Shown here piece after piece: positions 45,021 through 52,969 of a DNA stretch of 64,000 bases. This stretch comes from Planococcus halocryophilus (lineage in GTDB: Bacteria; Bacillota; Bacilli; Bacillales_A; Planococcaceae): NCBI RefSeq assembly GCF_022489025.1, contig NZ_JAKVTG010000001.1, positions 530,552 to 594,551 of the forward strand, given 5' to 3'. The notes under the pieces are model-generated. The model did no database searches. It had not been told where the DNA came from and was given only the letters and a program-made list of their open reading frames with translations. The translations under genes and the position numbers were made by a program. Position 1 is the first letter of the stretch. Every line of letters begins with the position of its first letter.

Positions 45021-46627
45021 TTAAATAGCCTCATTGTTAGTCGTTGGACACGCGCAACTACTTCTTGTGCATAAAATGGCTTCAGTATGTAGTCATCCGC
45101 TCCACTTCGTAAAGCAAGTACGATATCTGATTCATTTGAACGTGAAGTAAGCATCGAAATGACAATATTTTCATTTGGATATTGGCTACGCACATGACTT
45201 AAAACTTCTAAACCATCCATCTTCGGCATCACTCCATCAAGTAAAATCATGTAATTTTCCTCTGGCTTGTACCAGTCCGACTCGATAAAGCTGATACCAT
45301 CTGCATGTTCTTCTATGTTGATATCAAAGTCATCCGGTTTCCAACCAGCAAATTGCTTTATAATCAGCTTCCGCACAAGTGAATCATCATCAACGATAAT
45401 GATGTTAAGCTGGCGTCTTAAGTCATGTGTAGCGATCTCATACATCATTGTCTGATTGCGACCATTTTTTTTCGCTTGATACAAAGCCTGATCTGCTTTA
45501 TCGATTAACGTACCTTGTTTTTGAAGATACTCACTTATCCCAGCTGAAAATGTAACGTGAAAGAGATTATTCAATTGATCGGTAAAGGCAATTTCGGCAA
45601 AGTCTACCCGAATTTGTTCTACTAAAGCTATAGCAGTTTGTGCTGTAGTATCTGGAAGAATTAAAGCAAACTCTTCGCCGCCATATCTGAAAAAGTAATC
45701 CGATTCTCGTTTTTTCTTCAATAAGAGTTGGCTAAAAGCTTGTAAAACTTCATCTCCTATAGGATGTCCATAACTATCATTTACTTTTTTAAAATGATCT
45801 AAATCGAATAATACAAGTGTGAACGTTTTTTTAGTTTTCTCTGACAATGTAGTCATTTGGATCAGTACATCATTAAAGTATTTTCTGTTCCCGGCACCCG
45901 TTAATTCATCGTAAAGTGTTTCTTGCAAAATCATTTTTTGGTGGCACAGACGATTTAAAACATAAGGAACAAAAAGTGACATATTCAAAGGTTTGGAGAG
46001 AAAATCAGTTGCCCCTATTTCCATCGCTTTAATTTGATGTTCAATTCGATCATCTGTACTGACAATAGCAAGAGGTACATACTGATTTCTAGCAGGTTCA
46101 TAAATTCTAGAAACCAAATCAAACCCATCTATATCTGGCAGTTGTAAATCTACAATAACCATTTGAGGTTGAAGTGTATAAAATAATTCGATGCCTTTTT
46201 TTCCGTCAAGCGCAATAACTACTTGAATTCCATGCTCTTCTAGAGATTCTTTAATATAAGAAGCTAACTCCGCATCAGAATCAATAACTAAAACAAATAA
46301 ATCGTTTGTCGGTATGTCTTTTGTTAGATTTACTGCTATGTCAACATTAGCAGGAGCGTCTTCCTCGAGGAAATAGCTTCTTAATACAGACATCAAATCT
46401 TGCAAGGAATCGGCTGGTAGTAAAGTGTCGCTGTCCTCAGCAAAAGCTTCTAATTGTGTGCCACAAAATACAGACAGATCCATCAGCCCAATCGTACCCG
46501 CTGTACCTTTCATCGTATGTAAAAAACGATACATATCACGTTCTGGAACTTCTTGCTGTTTAACCCATTTTGAAAAGTCTTTTTCCATTCGTTCTGAGAG
46601 CATTAATTTATAATTTGTACGAGACAA
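45017..46627 (-). CDS. Diguanylate cyclase HPt-REC-GGDEF-REC
   Basis: 536 residues from TTG 46627, which has AAGGTGAAGG upstream; the frame is open 10 codons further. Domains: HPt with phosphotransfer His 37 in FLHTMKG; REC1 (about 110-225, acceptor Asp 160 in VIVDLQLP); GGDEF (about 238-395) with an intact GGEEF signature (316-320) and an intact inhibitory I-site RESD (307-310); REC2 (about 408-530, acceptor Asp 464 in ILLDGVMP). It should make c-di-GMP under phosphorelay control, with product inhibition. First gene of a four-gene operon; the hybrid kinase opposite is the probable phosphate source. Confidence 0.92.
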   Translation of the reverse strand: MSRTNYKLMLSERMEKDFSKWVKQQEVPERDMYRFLHTMKGTAGTIGLMDLSVFCGTQLEAFAEDSDTLLPADSLQDLMSVLRSYFLEEDAPANVDIAVNLTKDIPTNDLFVLVIDSDAELASYIKESLEEHGIQVVIALDGKKGIELFYTLQPQMVIVDLQLPDIDGFDLVSRIYEPARNQYVPLAIVSTDDRIEHQIKAMEIGATDFLSKPLNMSLFVPYVLNRLCHQKMILQETLYDELTGAGNRKYFNDVLIQMTTLSEKTKKTFTLVLFDLDHFKKVNDSYGHPIGDEVLQAFSQLLLKKKRESDYFFRYGGEEFALILPDTTAQTAIALVEQIRVDFAEIAFTDQLNNLFHVTFSAGISEYLQKQGTLIDKADQALYQAKKNGRNQTMMYEIATHDLRRQLNIIIVDDDSLVRKLIIKQFAGWKPDDFDINIEEHADGISFIESDWYKPEENYMILLDGVMPKMDGLEVLSHVRSQYPNENIVISMLTSRSNESDIVLALRSGADDYILKPFYAQEVVARVQRLTMRLFK

Positions 46628-46939
46628 GTCCTTCACCTTCTTAAAAAATAATATCAATATACTTCCACTATACTATATAAATTCCTATTATGCGTTTCTT
46701 GATAACTACAATATGAAAAGTTAAGTGTGAACAAAGCGCATAGCTCTTGTCAACTAAATAGAGCTATCTAATATTTAAACAGATGGCTAGTAACAATCCT
46801 GAAAAGCAATTATTCAGAAAGAAATAAATAGGAACTTTATCAAATAAAAGGTAATGTATTATAATGGGCTGTACAGTAATGATGAATAAACTAAAGGTAG
46901 AAAATATAATTTTGAAAATAGGTAATAGGAGGAAAGTGT
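46628..46939. other. Divergent intergenic region
   Basis: About 310 bases between the cyclase operon and the flavoenzyme gene. AT-rich, presumably carrying both promoters, but no palindrome or clear box stands out. Confidence 0.4.
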
Positions 46940-48040
46940 ATGCAAAAACCAGTTATTATTGTAGGAGCAGGTTTAAGTGGCTTACGCGCTGCATCATTGC
47001 TAACTGAGCAAGGAATAGCCTGTAAAGTTATCGAAGCAAGAGATAGATTAGGGGGCAGAGTTTTAAGTACATCTGTACCAAATCAAGAAAATTTAGGTAG
47101 ATTTGATCTTGGACCAACATGGTTTTGGCCACAATATGAGCCGAAAATTGCAGAATTTGTGAATAAACTCGGTCTAGAAACTTTTGTTCAACAAAATGAC
47201 GGAGACTTACTAGTTGAACGATTTCAAAGAAAGCCACCTGAACGCTGTTTAATGCAAGAAAATGTTCATGAAAGAGGAGTTCGGATTACCGGAGGGATGA
47301 AGTCGTTAATAGATGCAGTAGCAAAGACCATTCCTTCTTCTATTATCGAGCTGGAAACGCGAGTCAGTAAAATTTTCTTAGATCAAGCAGGGGAAATTAC
47401 AGTTGAAGTAAAAAAAGCTGAGGGGGAGAGAAAACAAGTTACAGCTGCTCATGTCATTATGGCATTGCCGCCTCGTCTTGTTGCAAGTCATATTGAATTT
47501 TCACCCCCTTTACCTGCAGAACTTATGGCGGATATTACGGAAAAACCGACATGGATGGGTTCTCAAGCTAAAGCAGTAGCTGTGTATGAACGACCATTTT
47601 GGAGAGAGTCTGGATTGTCCGGTCTTGTGTTAAGTTCAGCAGGTCCACTGCAAGAAATTTATGATGCTTCACCTATTTATGGAGCAGGAGCGTTATTTGG
47701 CTTTTTCGGAATAACTTCAGAAGTACGCCAAGAGATGGGACAAGAAAAAATCGCGGAATTGGTAACGAATCAATTGGTCAAGCTTTTTGGAAGGGATGCT
47801 GAAAATCCACTAGCCATTCTGTATAAAGATTGGTCCAATGATGCTGAAACTGCGGTTCTAGAAGACTCGAGCCCATTTAAAAATTATGCAAGCTATGGTC
47901 AACCACCGATTTCGGGCTTATGGAAAGAAAAGTTGATTTTTTCTGGAACAGAAACCAATGCTCAATTTAGTGGCCATCTCGAAGGCGCACTGCATTCTGC
48001 TGAAACTGCGGTAGCCCAAATAATTGCTTTACGAAAGTAG
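46940..48040 (+). CDS. Flavin amine-oxidase family protein
   Basis: 366-residue FAD-dependent oxidoreductase of the amine oxidase superfamily. The dinucleotide fold VGAGLSGLRAASLL (8-21) is followed by EARDRLGGRV and GPTWFWPQ. The C-terminal FAD contact SGTETNAQFSGHLEGALHS near 335-353 replaces the usual GEHT-YxGxxEGA. Shorter than typical monoamine oxidases (about 450), so probably a compact bacterial type. AGGAGG precedes ATG 46940. Substrate unknown: a primary or polyamine by family. Confidence 0.85.
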   Translation: MQKPVIIVGAGLSGLRAASLLTEQGIACKVIEARDRLGGRVLSTSVPNQENLGRFDLGPTWFWPQYEPKIAEFVNKLGLETFVQQNDGDLLVERFQRKPPERCLMQENVHERGVRITGGMKSLIDAVAKTIPSSIIELETRVSKIFLDQAGEITVEVKKAEGERKQVTAAHVIMALPPRLVASHIEFSPPLPAELMADITEKPTWMGSQAKAVAVYERPFWRESGLSGLVLSSAGPLQEIYDASPIYGAGALFGFFGITSEVRQEMGQEKIAELVTNQLVKLFGRDAENPLAILYKDWSNDAETAVLEDSSPFKNYASYGQPPISGLWKEKLIFSGTETNAQFSGHLEGALHSAETAVAQIIALRK

Positions 48041-48078
48041 TTTATTGATTTTCTCCTCGTATAGAGGAGGGAAGGGAA

Positions 48079-48288
48079 ATGCCATTTTCTTATAACAAGT
48101 TAGACGTAAAGGGGAAGTTTAAAAGAACTGTGATCTTAAGCTTTTTTGCAGTCATTGTAATAATAATGCTATTTTTCACCCCACAACTATCACTAGAAGT
48201 AAAAATACTTTTATCGCTCATACTTACTTTTGTGGGAATTTATCAAACCAGGAGAGACTATTTAAAGTTTAAAAGAAAAACAGAATAG
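48079..48288 (+). CDS. Small membrane protein (69 aa)
   Basis: 69 residues behind GAGGAGGGAAGGG. Two hydrophobic segments (about 17-33 and 37-54) with basic ends. It follows the flavoenzyme by 38 bases and ends before the terminator at 48319. No family was recognised. Confidence 0.65.
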   Translation: MPFSYNKLDVKGKFKRTVILSFFAVIVIIMLFFTPQLSLEVKILLSLILTFVGIYQTRRDYLKFKRKTE

Positions 48289-48318
48289 CGATAGATGAAA
48301 ACCAGCTTTTCATCTAAT

Positions 48319-48356
48319 AAAACCTTCTGAGAACAACTAGCTCAGAAGGTTTTTAT
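48319..48356. terminator. Bidirectional terminator
   Basis: AAAACCTTCTGAG / CTCAGAAGGTTTTT across AACAACTAG, between two convergent small genes. Confidence 0.9.
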
Positions 48357-48360
48357 TGTT

Positions 48361-48639
48361 TTATTTATTTTTATGAAATTCATCTAGAAATTTTTCGTGT
48401 CGTTTATTTTCTACATAAGTCCAAACTAAATAAACAACGATTGTACTGACTATAGAAAAAATCGTCATATAAAATAAATAATCGATATCAATTGCTTTAG
48501 TAATGTTCGGCTCGCTATGCGAATCATTTCCTAAGTATGTATAAGTAGTCCAAGGTGTTTCGTAATCAAAAAATAACATAGTCGTAATCGTCCCTAATAA
48601 AATACCAGTAATAAGTGATAAGGCTATTTTTTTCATCAT
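48361..48639 (-). CDS. Small two-helix membrane protein (92 aa)
   Basis: 92 residues from ATG 48639 (or ATG 48636), with GGGAGCGG upstream on the minus strand. Membrane helices at about 4-24 and 54-75 flank an outward acidic loop; the tail is charged and basic. No family was recognised. Monocistronic. Confidence 0.65.
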   Translation of the reverse strand: MMKKIALSLITGILLGTITTMLFFDYETPWTTYTYLGNDSHSEPNITKAIDIDYLFYMTIFSIVSTIVVYLVWTYVENKRHEKFLDEFHKNK

Positions 48640-48798
48640 GATCCGCTCCCTTAAAAGAAGTATACACTGTGGAAAATGGATATTATCTGGTGATTGGAAA
48701 TTGTGATGACTTAATTTGATTTATCTGGCGAATAAATAAAAGAAGAAAACAACAAAAATATGTACAAGAGAGCAAATTTATTTGTTTTTTGTCTGAAT

Positions 48799-48814
48799 TG
48801 TTAGGTATCTTACA
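48799..48814. promoter_or_regulatory. TGTAAG-like inverted repeat (site C)
   Basis: TGTTAGGTATCTTACA, one arm mismatch from TGTAAG-N4-CTTACA. It lies 52 bases upstream of the membrane protein gene at 48866 and is framed by two direct copies of TTTTTGTCTGAA (48786-48797 and 48815-48826). Confidence 0.5.
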
Positions 48815-48865
48815 TTTTTGTCTGAAGAATAGGTGTAAATTAATAGAAAAGAAGGAGTGAGAGAA

Positions 48866-49303
48866 ATGGTAGTACCACAACAAACATCTACCGCAACAAA
48901 CTACTCAAGTATAGTGAAGGCTGCTTTAATCGGTAGTACAGTAGCGGGCATCCTGTTTGGGATTTTCATGCAAATGATGGGAATGATTACCGTAATTGCT
49001 TCAATGGCAGGTAGTGAAAGCTTAGTAGTCGGATGGATTATGCATATGATGATTAGTTGGATTTTTGGTCTTGGATATGGAGCGATGACACTTTTCTCAT
49101 CTCGTTATTATGTACTAGGTGTGATACACGGAGTGCTCATTTGGATAGTAGGACCACTTCTTGTTATGCCAATCATGATGGGCATGGGTCCGATGTTTGG
49201 ACAAATGTTTGCAAGTGATCAATTGATGAGTTTGGTTACGCACTTAGCGTTCTCACTAATCTTAGCAGCAGTATTCAGTAAACTAGTTCACAAACACGCA
49301 TAA
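48866..49303 (+). CDS. Met-rich four-helix membrane protein
   Basis: 145 residues from ATG 48866, with AAGGAGTG 6 bases upstream; a GTG at 48857 is too close. Four hydrophobic segments (about 15-44, 53-75, 86-108, 118-140), very rich in Met and Gly, e.g. MQMMGMITV and MPIMMGMGPMFGQMF. This resembles small YagU/DUF1440-like membrane proteins but I cannot assign it. It converges on the Crp/Fnr paralogue 2 gene and has site C upstream, so it is probably under that regulator. Confidence 0.7.
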   Translation: MVVPQQTSTATNYSSIVKAALIGSTVAGILFGIFMQMMGMITVIASMAGSESLVVGWIMHMMISWIFGLGYGAMTLFSSRYYVLGVIHGVLIWIVGPLLVMPIMMGMGPMFGQMFASDQLMSLVTHLAFSLILAAVFSKLVHKHA

Positions 49304-49312
49304 CCTATAGTG

Positions 49313-49372
49313 AAAAACCTTTCAAAAGCTACCAGGCAATATTTAGGTAGGTTGAGAAAGGTTTTTCTTTAC
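49313..49372. terminator. Bidirectional terminator after Crp/Fnr paralogue 2
   Basis: AACCTTTCAAAAGCTACC pairs imperfectly with GGTAGGTTGAGAAAGGTT around GCAATATTTA. It is recognisably the same hairpin as at 13948-14005 behind paralogue 1. Confidence 0.8.
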
Positions 49373-49409
49373 TAAAGTTATTTAAAACTACTTATCTTCA
49401 ATGAAAATC

Positions 49410-50090
49410 TTATTCCATAATGATTTTTTTTATTTCGTCTGCTTTTATGGAATAACCAAAAAGGTTTTTTTTTAGCAAACCTTCTTTTTTTAACTTGCTC
49501 ATCAAAAGAGAAATGGTTTCTCTTGAAGACCCAACCATTGTTGCAATATCTTCATGCGTAATTCTCATATTAATGGTTTGCCATTCTTTTTCGCGTTTCC
49601 CGCTTTTTTCACTCATTTTTAATAATAGAAACAGCGTGCGATACCGAATGTCACCAAGAGCTATTTTTTCACTGATATCGTGTGTTTCTTTTAATTGGTT
49701 CGATAAAATTTGGATGAGTTTGAATGATACATCGGGTGTAGCACGAATAAAGGCTTCAAATTTAGCTTTGTCCATCGTGCATAAATAACAGTCAGTCATC
49801 GCTTCGGCGTATGTTTCTTTATCTGTGAGCATAAAGTTTTCTGTTTCACCAAAGACATTTCCATCGATTAATATATCTGTTGTAAATTGTTTTCCTTGTG
49901 GAGTCATTCGATATAAGCGAACCTGACCTTTTTTTAGAAAAAACAACACATCAAGCGGTTGTTCAGGTATTAAAATTTGAGTGCCTTTTTTCACAGGTGT
50001 CATCGTACTATTTTTGTCAATGACTTTAATATCTTTCATAGGCAATTCGTCAAAAAGATTTATTTGCGAAAGGAGTGTCAATTTATCCAT
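49410..50090 (-). CDS. Crp/Fnr family transcription regulator, paralogue 2
   Basis: 226 residues, about 86% identical over full length to the regulator at 14081-14761 and with the same recognition segment GSSRETISLLMSKLKKEG, so both should bind the same DNA sequence. Differences cluster near residues 18-26 and in the linker before the DNA-binding domain, which could alter the sensed signal. No cysteine cluster for Fe-S binding is seen. AGGAGG precedes ATG 50090. A divergent glutaredoxin-like gene begins at or near its own start codon. Confidence 0.9.
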   Translation of the reverse strand: MDKLTLLSQINLFDELPMKDIKVIDKNSTMTPVKKGTQILIPEQPLDVLFFLKKGQVRLYRMTPQGKQFTTDILIDGNVFGETENFMLTDKETYAEAMTDCYLCTMDKAKFEAFIRATPDVSFKLIQILSNQLKETHDISEKIALGDIRYRTLFLLLKMSEKSGKREKEWQTINMRITHEDIATMVGSSRETISLLMSKLKKEGLLKKNLFGYSIKADEIKKIIME

Positions 50091-50379
50091 GATTAAATCC
50101 TCCTCTTACCGTCTTAACAGACAGTATATAGACTCTATTCTCTTTATCTTACCAGGTTGTACTAAGTGTAGAAAAGCAGAAAGTAAATTACGTGAGCTGA
50201 ATATTCCTTATCAAGCGTATAATATTTTCGAACATCGTGCATTGTTTCAAAGCGTGCCTATTGAGAAAAAGAGCGAAGGTTTGCCGCTGTTAAAGATTCA
50301 AGAAAATTATTATTCGTTAACTGAAATATTGGATTTGAAAAAACAAGAAGTTAGCATACGTACAAAAGTAGGTCGTTAA
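50089..50379 (+). CDS. Glutaredoxin-like protein (CTKC), start uncertain
   Basis: Up to 96 residues if ATG 50089 is used. The protein-like part starts around residue 15: ILFILPGCTKCRKAESKL, with the dithiol CTKC (24-27) and a final EGLPLLKIQENYYSLTEIL typical of small glutaredoxin-like proteins. ATG 50089 overlaps the start codon of the divergent regulator and has no ribosome binding site, so the N-terminus is doubtful: a non-standard start near 50130 or a lost 5' end are alternatives. Likely a thiol-disulfide exchange partner of the reductase downstream. Confidence 0.6.
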   Translation: MIKSSSYRLNRQYIDSILFILPGCTKCRKAESKLRELNIPYQAYNIFEHRALFQSVPIEKKSEGLPLLKIQENYYSLTEILDLKKQEVSIRTKVGR

Positions 50380-50616
50380 AACAGCGTATAAGGACGATCA
50401 TTTTCAATATTAAATAGATTTACGTACTCGGCAGGAATATATTCTTTGAACATCGAATATTCTAAAAAAATTAATAATTAAAAGTATTTTCATTTACTGA
50501 CAGTTTATCATAGGAGAAAACAAGAGTGAAAATTGTAGAAAAGGGTATTAAAAAATATACCGTCAAAGTAAGCTATCAAAATTTTATTGTTTAACTACAA
50601 AAAGGAGATGCCATTA

Positions 50617-51966
50617 ATGCAAAAGAAATTTGATTTAATCGTAATTGGAACAGGGTCAGCTGGTACGGCTGCAGCTATGAAGTGCAAAAAAGCTGGATGG
50701 GAAGTCGCGATAATTGATTCAAGACCATTTGGGGGTACTTGCGCTTTAAGGGGATGTGATCCAAAAAAAATACTGGTTGGAGCTGCAAGTATAATTGACG
50801 GTGCTGACCGCATGAAAGGAAAGGGAATTATAGAGGCACCTGCCATAGACTGGGACGAATTAATGGAATTCAAGCGAACTTTCACAGAGCCTGTACCTGA
50901 AAATCGGTTGAAAGGTTTTCAAAAAGCTGGAATTGTCACTTTTCACGGAGAAGCTTCTTTTATAAGTGAAGACAAAATTCAAGTCGGGGCAGATGAATTG
51001 TCTAGTGAAAAGATACTAATCGCAAATGGGGCAAAGCCAGTATCTTTGCCTATTAATGGTGCAGAACATCTTACAATGAGCGATGAATTTTTAGAACTCG
51101 ATAAGTTACCAGCGAGATTAGTTTTTGTGGGTGGAGGATACATCTCATTTGAATTTGCTCATATAGCTGCGCGTGCAGGTTCTGAAGTACACATCATTCA
51201 TAGAGGAGAACGTCCGCTTGAGAGTTTTGAATCAGATTTAGTAGACCTCTTATTGGAAAGGTCAAAAGAAATTGGGATTCACATTCATCTGAATACGGAA
51301 GTGAAATCTATCGAGAAAATAGGTCCGTCTTTTAAAGTCATTGGTGAAAACGGAACTGAATCACTAGAGTTAGATTGTGACCTTGTTCTACACGGGGCAG
51401 GAAGAGTTCCGAATATTGACAATATACAATTGGAAAAAGCTAATGTAGAACGCGGATCTGAAGGCATAACTGTGAACGAATACCTTCAAAGTGTTAGCAA
51501 CCCACGTGTTTATGCTGCAGGAGATGCGGCAGCAACAGAAGGACTTCCATTAACTCCTATCGCTTCAATGGAATCACACGTAGTCGCATCAAATTTATTA
51601 AAAGGCAATCAAAAAACGCCAAGTTATAAAGTGATGCCAACAGTTGTTTTCACGATTCCCAAATTAGCAGCTGTAGGAATGTCAGAAGATCAAGCAAAAG
51701 AAAAAGATTATAACTATAAAGTTCTGCAAAAAGACATTTCAAGTTGGTATACCTATAAACGTACAAATGAAAAGCATGCGATGGTGAAAATAATCATTGA
51801 TGAAGATTCCGACCAAATACTCGGCGCGCATTTGATTGGCCAAGAAGCAGATGAACTCATCAATCATTTTGCATTAGCGATTCAATTTAATTTAACAACT
51901 TATGATTTAAAACAGATGATTTTTGCATATCCAACTGCGGCTTCTGATATTGCTTCAATGCTTTAA
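50617..51966 (+). CDS. FAD-dependent pyridine nucleotide-disulfide reductase
   Basis: 449 residues from ATG 50617 behind AAGGAGATG. FAD loop GTGSAG (11-16), redox disulfide Cys 42/Cys 47 in GGTCALRGCDPKK, NAD(P) loop VFVGGGYISFEFA near 170, second FAD motif RVYAAGDAAAT near 303 and the C-terminal dimer domain. This is the glutathione/mercuric/lipoamide reductase class. The C-terminal catalytic His-Pro of that class reads Tyr-Pro (FAYPTAASD), so the substrate may differ from glutathione. It lies between the glutaredoxin-like gene and the binding lipoprotein on the same strand. Confidence 0.9.
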   Translation: MQKKFDLIVIGTGSAGTAAAMKCKKAGWEVAIIDSRPFGGTCALRGCDPKKILVGAASIIDGADRMKGKGIIEAPAIDWDELMEFKRTFTEPVPENRLKGFQKAGIVTFHGEASFISEDKIQVGADELSSEKILIANGAKPVSLPINGAEHLTMSDEFLELDKLPARLVFVGGGYISFEFAHIAARAGSEVHIIHRGERPLESFESDLVDLLLERSKEIGIHIHLNTEVKSIEKIGPSFKVIGENGTESLELDCDLVLHGAGRVPNIDNIQLEKANVERGSEGITVNEYLQSVSNPRVYAAGDAAATEGLPLTPIASMESHVVASNLLKGNQKTPSYKVMPTVVFTIPKLAAVGMSEDQAKEKDYNYKVLQKDISSWYTYKRTNEKHAMVKIIIDEDSDQILGAHLIGQEADELINHFALAIQFNLTTYDLKQMIFAYPTAASDIASML

Positions 51967-52006
51967 AGTCGTATCAAAATACCAACGAAAAATAGGGGGA
52001 AGAAAC

Positions 52007-52909
52007 ATGAATAAAAAAATAGTGGGAATGACCTTAATCGCTTCAGCAGCTTTGTACGGATGTAGTTCGGGGGAAGAAGCAACTGAGCCGCTAGTAATTG
52101 GCGGCAAGCCTTGGACTGAGCAATATATTTTGCCTTATATTTTGGGTGAGTACATAGAGGCCAAATCGGACTATACCGTTGAGTATAAAGATGGTTTAGG
52201 AGAAGTAGCAATTTTAACGCCAGCTTTGGAAAAAGGTGATATTGATATGTATGTGGAATACACCGGTACAGGGTTGAAAGATGTATTAAAACGGGATTCA
52301 GAACCAGGTCAATCATCTGAAGAAGTACTTAAGGCAGTCAGAGAAGGATACGAAGAAGAGCTAGGAGCGACTTGGTTAGAACCGTTGGGTTTTGAAAATG
52401 GATATACGTTAGCTTACTCTAAGGATAGCGGCTTTGATGCTGAAACTTATTCTGATTTAGCAGCGATTTCTGCTTCAGAGGATGTCACTTTCGGTGGACC
52501 TCACTCTATTTATGAACGACAAGGTGATGGATATGAAGATTTAAAAGCCACTTATGATTTTAAATTTTCGGCTACCGAAAGTTTTGATCCTTCTATTATG
52601 TACGAAGCAGTGAAAAATGGAGATGTAGATGTTATTCCTGCATTTACAACAGATAGTAGAATTGAGTTATTCGACCTGACAACGACAAAAGATGATTTAA
52701 ACTTCTTTCCGAAATACGATGCAGCTCCAGTTGTTCGATTAGAAACACTTGAAGAGTACCCTGAGTTGAAAGATGTCTTAAACGGACTTGCTGGGCAAAT
52801 CAGCGAAGAAGAAATGTTGGCGATGAACTCTAAAGTAGATGTTGATAAAGAGCAACCGCAAGACGTAGCTCGAGAATTTTTAATCGAAAAAGAATTGATT
52901 GAAGAATAG
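52007..52909 (+). CDS. Betaine/osmoprotectant-type ABC substrate-binding lipoprotein
   Basis: 300 residues from ATG 52007 behind GGGGAAG. Lipoprotein signal with ALYGC (Cys 19). The mature part is the OpuAC/QAT-type binding fold: LVIGGKPWTEQYILPYILGEY, then DIDMYVEYTGTGL and VIPAFTTDSRIELF, as in OpuBC/Op uCC and the binding half of EgtU. Such proteins bind quaternary-amine zwitterions (glycine betaine, choline, carnitine, ergothioneine). No ATPase or permease gene is adjacent. It sits 40 bases after the disulfide reductase and 60 before EgtB, which makes a thio-betaine ligand plausible. Confidence 0.87.
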   Translation: MNKKIVGMTLIASAALYGCSSGEEATEPLVIGGKPWTEQYILPYILGEYIEAKSDYTVEYKDGLGEVAILTPALEKGDIDMYVEYTGTGLKDVLKRDSEPGQSSEEVLKAVREGYEEELGATWLEPLGFENGYTLAYSKDSGFDAETYSDLAAISASEDVTFGGPHSIYERQGDGYEDLKATYDFKFSATESFDPSIMYEAVKNGDVDVIPAFTTDSRIELFDLTTTKDDLNFFPKYDAAPVVRLETLEEYPELKDVLNGLAGQISEEEMLAMNSKVDVDKEQPQDVAREFLIEKELIEE

Positions 52910-52969
52910 AGAAACTTATTAACATGTAAAGTAAGTAGAAAATTTTTAGTAGGTAAGGGGAGTTATTCG

